From the NCBI GenBank assembly GCA_040901765.1, contig JBBDYG010000048.1:1-64000 (forward strand): DNA of 64,000 nucleotides. Reading direction: 5' to 3'. The DNA is from JBBDYG01 sp040901765 (lineage in GTDB: Bacteria; Planctomycetota; Planctomycetia; Pirellulales; Lacipirellulaceae). The notes beneath the pieces are model-generated. The model made no database searches. It worked only from the letters and a program-made list of their open reading frames with translations, and was not told where the DNA came from. Below, piece by piece: positions 45,707 to 53,653 of this stretch (its first letter is position 1; every line of letters starts with the position of its first letter). A program made the translations under genes and the position numbers.

Positions 45707-45771
45707 GTAGCTGAACTCGCAAGAGTTCAGGCTTGCGCCGTAGTCATCTGAATTCTTGCGAATTCAGCTAC
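45707..45771. repeat. Pair of inverted palindromic repeats (BIME-like) between rplI and dnaB
   Basis: CTGAACTCGCAAGAGTTCAG (45711-45730) and CTGAATTCTTGCGAATTCAG (45748-45767) are each perfect hairpins with 8-bp arms and a 4-base loop. With their flanks GTAG and CTAC, the second is nearly the inverted copy of the first. Such paired palindromes suggest mobile, dispersed elements, but no RAYT gene is adjacent here. Confidence 0.75.
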
Positions 45772-45784
45772 TGTTAATTTAGCA

Positions 45785-46315
45785 TCAGTCCGCGCCGACG
45801 GCGGGCACGACCCAAACTTTCACTTCGCCTTCCACTTCGCTCGACAGCCGAATCTTGACCGTGTAGAGGCCAAGTTCCTTAAGCGGACCTTCGAGTCGAA
45901 TTTGATCGGCACTGAGGTGAACGTCGTTTTTCTTGAGTGCCTGGATAATTTCCGGCGCGCCGACGCTGCCATAGAGATGGCCATCGTCGGTGGCATTGGC
46001 CTCGATCGTGACGCTCTGACGGGCGATATCAGCGGCGAACGATCGCAACTCGCCCTGCCGCTGCCGCTCTAGTTCTTGAAGCTTGACTTTGTGCTTGTCC
46101 ACCATCCGCTTGTGATGGTCACTAGCAAACGTGGCGAGACCTTGCGGCAAGAGATAGTTCAGGGCGTACCCCGACCGTACCTGGACGACCTCGCCCTGCT
46201 TGCCGAGGTGCTCAACGGAGTGAATCAGCATCAGTTCGACGCCGCCGCGATCCCCCTTGGGGAGCCGCTTGAACGAGGTCGGATTGCGCTTCAACTTCTT
46301 GTGTTTGGTGGGCAT
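45785..46315 (-). CDS. rplI: 50S ribosomal protein L9
   Basis: The core (VELMLIHSVEHLGKQGEVVQ, SGYALNYLLPQGLATFA) matches the L9 N-terminal domain, followed by a long connecting helix (KVKLQELERQRQGELRSFA) and a C-terminal domain with GHLYGSVGAPEI and GPLKELGLYTVKIRLSSEV. Compared with the usual protein there are about 26 extra N-terminal residues, basic and Lys/Arg-rich (KHKKLKRNPTSFKRLPKG). The extended form fits the frame; L9 in planctomycetes often has such an extension. It binds 23S rRNA at the L1 stalk base. Confidence 0.9.
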   Translation of the reverse strand: MPTKHKKLKRNPTSFKRLPKGDRGGVELMLIHSVEHLGKQGEVVQVRSGYALNYLLPQGLATFASDHHKRMVDKHKVKLQELERQRQGELRSFAADIARQSVTIEANATDDGHLYGSVGAPEIIQALKKNDVHLSADQIRLEGPLKELGLYTVKIRLSSEVEGEVKVWVVPAVGAD

Positions 46316-46323
46316 GGCGGATC

Positions 46324-46406
46324 AGTCGTTAGTCGTGAGTAATTAGTCGTAAGTGGTTGGTCGTAAGTTGCAAGTCGCACAAACTAACGACTAACACCTA
46401 ACACCT
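46324..46406. repeat. Degenerate tandem repeat of GTCGTAAGT-like units
   Basis: The stretch consists of several near copies of TTAGTCGTAAGT followed by an inverted copy (AACTAACGACTAACACCTAAC). It lies between ssb and rplI, just upstream of the rplI start codon, so rplI has no clear Shine-Dalgarno. It resembles other low-complexity intergenic repeats in this window. Confidence 0.6.
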
Positions 46407-46856
46407 CTAAAAAGGAATGTCGTCGTCGGGCGGACCGGAGGGGATGTAGTCTTCGACCGGGGCGCTAAACGGGTCGTCTTCGCGCGCGGGGCGGCCGCTG
46501 CCTCCACCGCCACTTCGACCTGCTGAGTCACCCTTGCTGCCGAGCATCTGCATTTGGTCGGCAACCACGCTAAGTTTCGACCGCTTCTGGCCATCTTTCT
46601 CCCACGTGTCGAGCTTGAGCCGACCCTCGATCAGTATGGGCGAGCCTTTGCTAAGGTACTCGTTAACGACCTCCGCCATACGTCCCCAAAGGGTAACGTC
46701 GACAAACACTGGCTCATCAACCCATTCGTTGTTTCGTTTAACGCGGTTCTTCGTCGCGAGGCCGATCTCCGTGACCGCGGTCCCGCTGGGGATATGTCGC
46801 AACTCCGGGTCGCGGGTCAAGTTGCCGACCAAAATCACGCGGTTAAAGCTGGCCAT
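46407..46856 (-). CDS. ssb: Single-stranded DNA-binding protein
   Basis: The 149-residue product starts MASFNRVILVGNLTRDPELR and contains VTLWGRMAEVVNEYLSKGSP, the OB-fold core of SSB. A Gly/Ser-rich linker (GRSGGGGSGRPAREDD) leads to the acidic C-terminal peptide DDDIPF, which binds partner proteins. It lies between rpsF and rplI, the conserved order. Confidence 0.95.
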   Translation of the reverse strand: MASFNRVILVGNLTRDPELRHIPSGTAVTEIGLATKNRVKRNNEWVDEPVFVDVTLWGRMAEVVNEYLSKGSPILIEGRLKLDTWEKDGQKRSKLSVVADQMQMLGSKGDSAGRSGGGGSGRPAREDDPFSAPVEDYIPSGPPDDDIPF

Positions 46857-46962
46857 GGAAATGCTCCTCTAGAGCAGTCAAATCGATTTACTGTACGGAC
46901 GTTCCAAACAATAGATTAACAAATACTAGCGAAGGCGATAACGGTGCAGACCAGCCGACAAC

Positions 46963-47400
46963 CTACAGGCTGATGGCCGACGCTTCGGCTGGTACCTCAA
47001 ATCTCGGCATTTCCGGGGCGGCGGGCGTCTCGGGAGCAGCCGCTTCGGCCGCAGGTGTTTCCACAGTTTGTCGGCCTTCGGCGTGGGCCAAAATCGGCTC
47101 CACCAGCCGCGGGTGAATTTTCGTTACGAGCTGCCGCAGAATTCCGTCGTGAATTTCGCACTGCCGATTCAGCGGCCCAACGACTTGACCGTCATTACGG
47201 AAATAAATCAGCCAATAGGTTCCCTTGCGATGTCCGGAAATCGGATAGGCAAGTTTGCGTTCTTCCCACAGCCGGCTCACCAACACTTCGCCGCCGCCCT
47301 TGGTGATCATCTCTTCGACGACTTTGGGCAACGCCGACCGGTCGCGAGCAAACTGGTTCGAATCGAACAGGAACAGACCTTCGTAAACATTCTGAGCCAA
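46963..47400 (-). CDS. rpsF: 30S ribosomal protein S6
   Basis: The product has NVYEGLFLFDSNQFARD, GGGEVLVSRLWEERKLAYPI and GTYWLIYFRNDGQVVGPLNR, the S6 fold, and an Ala/Pro/Glu-rich C-terminal tail of about 45 residues. The start is best placed at the TTG at 47400 (LAQNVYEG), which has GGAG seven bases upstream. The ATG at 47427 would add nine residues without a good ribosome-binding site. It leads the rpsF-ssb-rplI-dnaB block. Confidence 0.9.
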   Translation of the reverse strand: MAQNVYEGLFLFDSNQFARDRSALPKVVEEMITKGGGEVLVSRLWEERKLAYPISGHRKGTYWLIYFRNDGQVVGPLNRQCEIHDGILRQLVTKIHPRLVEPILAHAEGRQTVETPAAEAAAPETPAAPEMPRFEVPAEASAISL

Positions 47401-47447
47401 GGGAATTCTCCGTGTACTTAAAGCCATTCCGGGCCTGTTGCCCGTGA

Positions 47448-48041
47448 TTATTCATTGTCGCCGCTAGGTGCCTCGGCGGGAAGTGCGTTGTACTCGTTCA
47501 TTGCCGCCGCGACGCCTCGTTCCACACAGCACCGAACGGCGTCGGCGCTGCGATCAATGAGCGGGGCGATTGCCGACTGTTCTGCCCGGGTAAGTTTTCC
47601 TAACACGAAATCCGCCGCGTCCCATTCGGTTGGAACCGGCCCGATTCCTATCCGCAACCGAGCTATCTCCTGAGTGCCCAGCAACTGGGTGATATTCTGC
47701 AAGCCTTTTTGACCACCCGACGAGCCTTCGGTACGAATCCGCAATCGGCCCAACGGCAAATTAAAATCGTCGCACACCACCAGCAAATCTTCGAGCGGCA
47801 ATTTATAAAACGCCACGGCAGCCTGCACGGCCTGCCCGCTGCGATTCATCAGCGTTTGCGGCCGCATCAACAACGCCCGCTCGCCGCCGATTAACGCTTC
47901 GGCAATCTCGGCATCAAACTTCCGTCGCCACGGCTCCGCGCCATGCCGCGACGCCAGTCGCTCGATAACGTCGAAGCCCACGTTATGCCGCGTAAACGCA
48001 TACTTCCGACCCGGGTTTCCAAGTCCAATCACCAGCTTCAT
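47448..48041 (-). CDS. pth: Peptidyl-tRNA hydrolase
   Basis: The 197-residue product starts MKLVIGLGNPGRKYAFTRHN, with the catalytic His in FTRHNVGFDV near residue 20, and has LMRPQTLMNRSGQAV, VVCDDFNLPLGRLRIR and GGQKGLQNITQLLG. It recycles peptidyl-tRNA. It lies just after rplY, so the order rplY-pth-rpsF is conserved in many bacteria. Confidence 0.95.
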   Translation of the reverse strand: MKLVIGLGNPGRKYAFTRHNVGFDVIERLASRHGAEPWRRKFDAEIAEALIGGERALLMRPQTLMNRSGQAVQAAVAFYKLPLEDLLVVCDDFNLPLGRLRIRTEGSSGGQKGLQNITQLLGTQEIARLRIGIGPVPTEWDAADFVLGKLTRAEQSAIAPLIDRSADAVRCCVERGVAAAMNEYNALPAEAPSGDNE

Positions 48042-48046
48042 GGTAA

Positions 48047-48131
48047 ATGGCTGTCGGCCATCGGCTGTCAGCTCTCAGCCAGAAATACACACTCCGTTCT
48101 GGCCGACAGCCGATAGCCGAAACCGACAGCT
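48047..48131. repeat. Inverted dispersed repeat between rplY and pth
   Basis: GGCTGTCGGCCATCGGCTGTC on one side is answered by TCTGGCCGACAGCCGATAGCC on the other. The arms are imperfect and the unit occupies the 95-base gap between the two genes. A similar CAGTCAGCCGTCAGCTAACAG string occurs near 12110. Confidence 0.6.
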
Positions 48132-48136
48132 TTCCT

Positions 48137-48787
48137 CTACTTCTTCTCGGCCTTCTTCTCCGCTTCCTCTTCCTCGGCACGCTTCTTGGCGATCACTTCC
48201 GGCTCGGCAGTTGCACCCTCCGCGCCGCCTTCCTCCGCATCGTCGCCGACTGGCGCCGTGCAATGCACCACCGCCTCGTCCGTTTCAACGAGATAGGTAG
48301 CGCCCTCCGGCAAGTCCGCGATGTCGGCCAGGGTTAGCGTGTCACCAATCTGCAAGTTCCCAATGTGGATGTGAAGCCGATCGGGAATCGCCGCCGGCGA
48401 AACCTCGATCTCCACGGAGTGCATCAACAGTTCGACAATGCCGCCGTTCAAGCCACCCGGCGATTCGCCGCGCATTTCAATTGGAACTTCTACGTAAACC
48501 CGATCGCCAGCGCTGACGCGCAACAGATCGACGTGCAACACTTCCTTCCCGAACGGATCCCAGTGCAAGTGTTGCAGCAGGGCCTGCCCGCTCGCGGCGC
48601 CCGATAGGTCGAGCAGCTTCGTCCCGTGGCGCAGCACGAGTTGAAACTTGTCGGCGGGCAGAGACAAACTCACGGCCGGTTCTTGATGGCCATAGAGAAC
48701 GGCCGGCAGTTTTCCGGAGTCGCGCAATCGGCGATTGGCTCGCTTCCCAAGCGTTTCCCGAGTTTGGACTTCAAGTGCTTCGGACAT
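48137..48787 (-). CDS. rplY: 50S ribosomal protein L25 (Ctc family)
   Basis: The 216-residue product starts MSEALEVQTRETLGKRANRR, contains GKLPAVLYGHQEPAV and QALLQHLHWDPFGKEVLHVD, and has the C-terminal beta domain (YVEVPIEMRGESPG, GDTLTLADIADLPEG) of long L25/Ctc proteins, ending in a Lys/Glu-rich tail. It binds 5S rRNA. The gene lies between prs and pth. Confidence 0.95.
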   Translation of the reverse strand: MSEALEVQTRETLGKRANRRLRDSGKLPAVLYGHQEPAVSLSLPADKFQLVLRHGTKLLDLSGAASGQALLQHLHWDPFGKEVLHVDLLRVSAGDRVYVEVPIEMRGESPGGLNGGIVELLMHSVEIEVSPAAIPDRLHIHIGNLQIGDTLTLADIADLPEGATYLVETDEAVVHCTAPVGDDAEEGGAEGATAEPEVIAKKRAEEEEAEKKAEKK

Positions 48788-48927
48788 GCGTTGCCTTCCG
48801 TGCCCCTCGGCGAGGGCGATTCGATGTTTTGCGGGGTTCTCAGCCCGGCAGTGAGAATCCTATATTCTCTGCGCCACGCCGCCCTTTTCAAGGGCAGAAA
48901 ATGCCGCGGTGAAACCGGTGGCCCGCA

Positions 48928-48997
48928 GGGAGGGCGAGGCTCCCGCGGAGCTAAACTCTAATATCCGCCTCTGGCTCCGCGGGAGCGCCGCCCTCCC
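48928..48997. repeat. Large inverted repeat in the prs-rplY gap
   Basis: The arms at 48928-48951 and 48974-48997 match in 22 of 24 positions; the left arm starts GGGAGGGCGAGGCTCCC and the right arm ends CGCCGCCCTCCC. The loop is 22 bases. It is a dispersed-repeat candidate in the gap between prs and rplY. It is not followed by a T run. Confidence 0.6.
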
Positions 48998-49022
48998 AGG
49001 CTAAATTCGCCTCCCGGCCTCC

Positions 49023-49967
49023 CTACCGGAACAGCTTACTGACCGATTCGTTGCGGTGAATTCGCTTGATCGCCTCCCCCAGCAGGGGTGCCACGGGCAG
49101 CACTTGGATTTGGGGCAAAAGCTGTTCGGGCCGCAAAGGAATCGAGTCGGTACACACCAAACTCGCCAAATTTGCCGCCTTCAGCCGTTCCATTGCGGGG
49201 CCGCACAGCACGGCGTGGGTGACTCCGACGTGAACTTCCTTCGCTCCCCGCTCGTGGAGCACGCGAGCAGCGCCGGTAATCGAGCCGGCAGTCGTAATCA
49301 TGTCATCGAAAATGATCGCGATCTTGCCCTCCACCGGGCCGCCGATGATGTTTTCTGAAATGGTCGTCTCTGCGCTCGTGCGGCGCTTGTCGATGATCGC
49401 CACCGTGCGGCCCAGCCGCTTGGCGTGCCCCAAGGCCCGCTTCATGCTTCCCTCGTCGGGGCTGACAACCACCACCTCGTTCATGTCGAGATCGCAATTT
49501 AGAAAGTGCTCATTCAACACGGGTGCCGCGTAAAGATGGTCCACCGGTACATCAAAAAATCCTTGAATCTGAGCGGCGTGGAGGTCCATCGCCAGCACGC
49601 GGTTCGCGCCGGCCCGGGTGATCAGGTTCGCCACCAGCTTGGCCGTGATCGGCACGCGACCTTCATCCTTGCGGTCCTGCCGGGCATAGCCGAAGTAGGG
49701 AATCACCGCCGTGATTCGCTCGGCGCTCGCCCGCAGGCAACTGTCGATCAGGATCAACAGTTCCATGATCGTTTCATTGACCGGCGGGCAGGTCGGTTGA
49801 ATGAGGTAAACATCCCGGCCGCGCACGTCCTCTTCGATCTTGCACGAAATCTCACCGTCCGGGAAACGCCCCAGAGTCGCCTGCCCGAGCGGCACGCCCA
49901 GATACTCGGCGATCTTCCGACTCAGGCCTGGATTCGAGTTGCCGCTGAATAGTTTGAGGTCGTGCAT
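49023..49967 (-). CDS. prs: Ribose-phosphate pyrophosphokinase
   Basis: The 314-residue product begins MHDLKLFSGNSNPGLSRKIA and has GRFPDGEISCKIEEDVRG, AVIPYFGYARQDRKDEGR, AMDLHAAQIQGFFDVPVDHL and IIFDDMITTAGSITGAA (the PRPP-binding loop). It makes PRPP from ribose-5-phosphate and ATP. The neighbouring GlmU-like gene lies 30 bases upstream, so both are in one operon. Confidence 0.95.
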   Translation of the reverse strand: MHDLKLFSGNSNPGLSRKIAEYLGVPLGQATLGRFPDGEISCKIEEDVRGRDVYLIQPTCPPVNETIMELLILIDSCLRASAERITAVIPYFGYARQDRKDEGRVPITAKLVANLITRAGANRVLAMDLHAAQIQGFFDVPVDHLYAAPVLNEHFLNCDLDMNEVVVVSPDEGSMKRALGHAKRLGRTVAIIDKRRTSAETTISENIIGGPVEGKIAIIFDDMITTAGSITGAARVLHERGAKEVHVGVTHAVLCGPAMERLKAANLASLVCTDSIPLRPEQLLPQIQVLPVAPLLGEAIKRIHRNESVSKLFR

Positions 49968-49997
49968 GAGGAGGGGTGAGGATTCAGGATTCAGGGG

Positions 49998-50780
49998 TCA
50001 GGGCTTCGTGAGCCGCGTCGTCCCCGACCGTGGCACGTTTCGCATCTCCCGTTCTACCACGGACAGTTCTTCCGGGGTATTGATGCTCAGCGCTTCGCAG
50101 GGCTGCAGGGCGGCGAGCGCCTGCACCGCTTTGCCCGCGTTCCGCAAAATACTGGGGCAGTCTGTGATGTAATACTCCGCTTGCGCGTTATTCGTGGTGA
50201 GTTGGTCCAAGGCCCATAATAAAGACACGCCATCAAAGACGTAGGTGCTCATATTCACCTCGGTAATCGCCCGTTGCTCGGGTGTAGCGTCCTTTTCCTC
50301 GACGATCGCGAGAAATTCGCCTTGATCGTCACGAACAATCCGGCCCAACCCATGGGGATTGTCGCGAATGGCCGTCCCTAGCAGGCAAGCTGGGCGGTCG
50401 CGGGCGAACTCCGCGAATAGCATTTGCAGGCTCGAAACCTGGAGCATCGGCGAATCACCCGCCACCACCAGCACCGGCCCCTTGTGACCCGCTAGAGCCT
50501 CCCGGCAGACCATCACCGCGTGGCCTGTGCCCAGTTGCTCGGTCTGCTCGACGAACTCGACTCCAGGTTCACCGGCGAGTTCTTGCAGCACCAGATCACT
50601 GCGATACCCTATCACCACCAAAATCCGGCCGCTGCCCGCCGCCCGCAGCGCATCGAGCACATACCGAATCATCGCCCGCCCGCAAACCGGCACGAGCACC
50701 TTCGGCAGGTCGCTCTTCATCCGGGTGCCCTTGCCGGCGGCAAGCACGATGGCGACAGCGCTGTCGTTCGCGGAGGGCAT
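49998..50780 (-). CDS. GlmU-like N-terminal nucleotidyltransferase domain protein
   Basis: The 260-residue product has VLAAGKGTRMKSDLPKVLV (nucleotide-binding motif), EQTEQLGTGHAVMVCREAL and GDSPMLQ, then NMSTYVFDGVSLLWALDQL. This is the uridylyltransferase domain of GlmU without the left-handed beta-helix acetyltransferase domain. It probably makes UDP-GlcNAc or another sugar nucleotide. Its place before prs parallels the glmU-prs order in many bacteria. The acetyltransferase activity would have to come from another gene. Confidence 0.8.
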   Translation of the reverse strand: MPSANDSAVAIVLAAGKGTRMKSDLPKVLVPVCGRAMIRYVLDALRAAGSGRILVVIGYRSDLVLQELAGEPGVEFVEQTEQLGTGHAVMVCREALAGHKGPVLVVAGDSPMLQVSSLQMLFAEFARDRPACLLGTAIRDNPHGLGRIVRDDQGEFLAIVEEKDATPEQRAITEVNMSTYVFDGVSLLWALDQLTTNNAQAEYYITDCPSILRNAGKAVQALAALQPCEALSINTPEELSVVEREMRNVPRSGTTRLTKP

Positions 50781-50984
50781 ATCGAATCCGTGCGAGGCAA
50801 ATAACTCGAGTTCGCAACAGTCAAATCCAAGCCGTCGGCTCTGCCGGCGACAATCACGTCATCTTGCCAATAACGCGACTCAACTTCCAGGGCATGTGCG
50901 ACGAAGTTTACCACCTCTATTCTGCCTGTTAAGATGCGAGTTCAAACCCGATCCCCGCATCCTGCTCCCCGCATCCTTCCCCCC

Positions 50985-51872
50985 ATGCTAGACGCCATCC
51001 AAAAAGCCGATGTCCTGATCGAGGCGATGGGCTGGATTCGCCAGTTTCGGGAGAAGATCACCGTCATCAAGCTCGGCGGCAGCGTGATGGAAGATCCCGA
51101 GGCACTGCGGCACCTGCTTGTCGATATCGTGTTCATGGAGACCGTCGGCATGAGGCCGATCGTCGTTCACGGCGGTGGGGCCGCGATTAGCCGGGCGATG
51201 ACCGAGGCGAACATCGAGCCGCGGTTCATTCAAGGCCGCCGTTACACCGACGACGCCACGCTCGACATCGTGGCCCGCGTCCTCGCCGGCGACATCAACC
51301 AGTGGATCGCCCACCGCATCGAAGAATTTGGCGGCCGCGCCATGCCCCTCAGCTTCGTTGGCGAAACGAACAACAACGTCCTGTTCGGGGAGCAGCTCAC
51401 GCTCCCCAACACCGACGGCCAGCCGACCGACCTCGGCCACGTCGGCCACGTCACCCGCGTCGACCGCGACACCATCGACAACCTCTGCTACGCCGGCCAG
51501 GTGCCGGTGATTCCTTCGATGTGCGAAACCGAAACCGGCCAGCGACTGAACGTCAACGCCGACACTGCTGCGATGGCGGTCGCCCAGGCGATGGGCGCCG
51601 AGAAGCTCGTCTACCTGAGCGACGTGAACGGCGTCCGCCGCGACAAGAACGACCCCAACTCGCTGATCCACTCGCTCACCACCACGGAAGCCCGACGGCT
51701 GCTAGCCGACGGCACGATCGAAGCCGGCATGATCCCCAAAGTCGAAGCCTGCCTCGAAACCCTTCAAAAAGGCGTCCGCAAGATTCACATCATCGATGGA
51801 AGATTGCGGCATTCGCTGCTGCTGGAGATTTATACGAATCGCGGGGTGGGAACGGAGATTGTGGGGGAGTAA
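50985..51872 (+). CDS. argB: N-acetylglutamate kinase
   Basis: The product (about 295 residues) has TVIKLGGSVMEDPEALRHLL, PIVVHGGGAAISRAM, QGRRYTDDATLDIV, LNVNADTAAMAVAQAMGAEK and GGIEAGMIPKVEAC-type end motifs (TIEAGMIPKVEACLETLQKG), the amino-acid kinase fold. It phosphorylates N-acetylglutamate in arginine synthesis. The ATG at 50985 is preceded by a C-rich sequence rather than a Shine-Dalgarno; the frame upstream is not protein-like. argD and argF lie further downstream in the same direction. Confidence 0.9.
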   Translation: MLDAIQKADVLIEAMGWIRQFREKITVIKLGGSVMEDPEALRHLLVDIVFMETVGMRPIVVHGGGAAISRAMTEANIEPRFIQGRRYTDDATLDIVARVLAGDINQWIAHRIEEFGGRAMPLSFVGETNNNVLFGEQLTLPNTDGQPTDLGHVGHVTRVDRDTIDNLCYAGQVPVIPSMCETETGQRLNVNADTAAMAVAQAMGAEKLVYLSDVNGVRRDKNDPNSLIHSLTTTEARRLLADGTIEAGMIPKVEACLETLQKGVRKIHIIDGRLRHSLLLEIYTNRGVGTEIVGE

Positions 51873-51933
51873 GCAGAAAGAGCGATATTAACGCCACTAG
51901 GCAGTGTCGATTTTCATGTGATGGGAAAACTCT

Positions 51934-52419
51934 ATGGATATTCATTCACTTCGGCCTCGATTTGTCGTCGACGTAGACGGCGAGCCGGTGGAGGCACTGC
52001 TTAGAATTGACGACTACGAAAAGTTGCTCGAGTATGTGCGCAAATTGCAAATGGAGATCGAGCAACCGATCAACAAGTCAGCGAACGACGGCTTGTTTAC
52101 CTACTATCTTCCGCGAAAGGGAGTGTACGCTCGGGCACAGTGGTCTGCGATCGAACGAAGTATGACCGTACTCAAAGGATCGGAGGCCGCAAATTGGACC
52201 GCGAATTCGCTGCCCAATCAGTATCGAGAGCTTCGGCAACAACTCATTGATATGGGAATCCTGATTGAAGAGAACCGGAGACTGCAATTTGCTAGCGATT
52301 ATAAATTTTCTCACGCTTCAGACGCCGCGTCAGTCGTCGCGGGGAACTCACGAAGCGGCTTTGATACTTGGAAAGATTCGAATGATCGAACTCTTAATCA
52401 GCTTGGCATTACGGGGTAA
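51934..52419 (+). CDS. DUF4357 domain protein with antitoxin-like N-terminus
   Basis: The 161-residue product has an N-terminal part (RFVVDVDGEPVEALLRIDDY, KLLEYVRKLQMEIEQ) resembling a short antitoxin-type segment, then GLFTYYLPRKGVYARAQWS and a C-terminal YKFSHASDAASVVAGNS with GFDTWKDS, the DUF4357 pattern. DUF4357 occurs in proteins linked to restriction or toxin systems; function is unknown. A partner toxin was not seen. It follows argB by about 60 bases. Confidence 0.6.
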   Translation: MDIHSLRPRFVVDVDGEPVEALLRIDDYEKLLEYVRKLQMEIEQPINKSANDGLFTYYLPRKGVYARAQWSAIERSMTVLKGSEAANWTANSLPNQYRELRQQLIDMGILIEENRRLQFASDYKFSHASDAASVVAGNSRSGFDTWKDSNDRTLNQLGITG

Positions 52420-52524
52420 GTCTACCTTCTCATTATATTGTGCATGGCTGGCCAATTCGGGATTGAAGAGATAGAATAGAAAGTTATTCTTCGTCCACCC
52501 AAATCGACATGGAATAACAGAGCA

Positions 52525-52722
52525 ATGCGCGTCATCTCCGCCACAATCCTCGATCCAACGCATTTGGAACTGAGCCAGCCGCTCGAAGCTTCGCCGGGCG
52601 ACGTGATTCAAATCTCGCTCCCTTTCGACACTGACGATGAGATGGCGGTGTGGCGCGTTGCGGCAAAGCAGCATTTGCTAAATGCCTATGCCGACGAGGA
52701 TGCCGTCTATGACGAACCATGA
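52525..52722 (+). CDS. Small protein of unknown function (65 aa), possible antitoxin-like
   Basis: The product (MRVISATILDPTHLELSQPL, then GDVIQISLP, and an acidic C-terminus ending EDAVYDEP) has the look of a short AbrB-like strand region with an acidic tail. It resembles small planctomycete proteins I recall only by pattern; I cannot name the family. No toxin gene follows, since the next gene is on the other strand and is a transposase-like protein. Confidence 0.55.
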   Translation: MRVISATILDPTHLELSQPLEASPGDVIQISLPFDTDDEMAVWRVAAKQHLLNAYADEDAVYDEP

Positions 52723-52740
52723 GGAGGGTTCGCAACCGAA

Positions 52741-53349
52741 CTACTCGCGTGGGCGCGGTTCAGTTCGCTGCCGATGAAACGGCCAATTGTCGTACGGCAT
52801 AACAAAGGGCCAAAATTGCCGTGGCAGGCCTTCTTTGAGTGGATTGCGTTCGACATAACGAATCCGCGACCACACAGCTTCAGGCGTATCAAGGTAGACC
52901 TTCCATCCGTTTTTCGTCCAGACGGGATGATCGGGCGACAGAGCGCCGGTCGATCCCAGGCGACGGCGGGATTCTTCCTGGAAGAGCTCGATCATCTCTT
53001 CGGCTTGATGCCGATGCTTGCGGACCACCAGGTGCACGTGGTCCGGCATTAACGCGCAGGCATAGCATGTGAATTGCTGGCTCAGAATCACGTGGGCGAA
53101 TCCAGCCGCAATTACTTCGCGTTGGCTCGCATCGAAGCGGATCACCGGGAATTGCAGTCGGGATTGTGCCTCTTCGCAAAACTGGCGCACCATGTTTCGC
53201 TTGGGTTGGATTTTCTTGCGACCGAAGTGAGGTCTGCCCAACTCGGCCAGGGCCGGCGTATACACGTCGTGCGAACCGCTGCCGCGCAGATCATTCGGAA
53301 GCCAGGTGCCATAGTTCGTCCAGATCAGGTGATAGGCAATCACGGCCAT
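52741..53349 (-). CDS. Y1/REP-associated tyrosine transposase-like protein (RAYT)
   Basis: The 202-residue product contains AVIAYHLIWTNYGTWLPNDL, the characteristic opening of TnpA_REP-like proteins in planctomycetes, and CYACALMPDHVHLVV with the HxH metal-binding motif. A later IRYVERNPLKEGL matches the domain end. No flanking IS ends were seen. Palindromes at 53385-53468 lie about 35 bases beyond its start codon and are probably its cognate REP-like repeats. It lies between argB and argD. Confidence 0.75.
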   Translation of the reverse strand: MAVIAYHLIWTNYGTWLPNDLRGSGSHDVYTPALAELGRPHFGRKKIQPKRNMVRQFCEEAQSRLQFPVIRFDASQREVIAAGFAHVILSQQFTCYACALMPDHVHLVVRKHRHQAEEMIELFQEESRRRLGSTGALSPDHPVWTKNGWKVYLDTPEAVWSRIRYVERNPLKEGLPRQFWPFVMPYDNWPFHRQRTEPRPRE

Positions 53350-53384
53350 TGAACTTCTGCCCCTGGTTAACGGTTTCGCCCCTT

Positions 53385-53468
53385 CGCTTGCGGTTTAGCT
53401 AAACCGCAAGCGAGGGTACGAGGTTTAGCTAAACCGCTAAACCGCTAAACCGCAAGCGAGGGTACGAG
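53385..53468. repeat. Palindromic REP-like repeats beside the RAYT gene
   Basis: The 28 bases at 53385-53412 (CGCTTGCGGTTTAG and its reverse complement) are a perfect palindrome, followed by GAGGGTACGAG. A second, expanded unit follows at 53421-53468, in which GGTTTAGC is answered by three direct copies of CTAAACCG and again by CAAGCGAGGGTACGAG. They lie just upstream of the RAYT gene. Confidence 0.8.
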
Positions 53469-53653
53469 CGGTATACTAGTTTGGAATTATCCCCGGCGGC
53501 CGCGGCCCTTACAAGCTAGTTAAACCCCGTCGCTTGGCGGGTCGAACCTTTTGGATTGATCCAGCGTCTATTCGAGACGCCTTAATCTCCGGCCACGTAC
53601 CGGCTAGAGTATTGGATTCCCCAGCCCCCACTCCCCTGTCCCCATCCCCACAC

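Noticed and set aside
53385..53468. Possible CRISPR array
   Set aside because: The repeats are palindromes of one short family without spacers of constant length, and no cas genes are near. A REP-like repeat is the better explanation.
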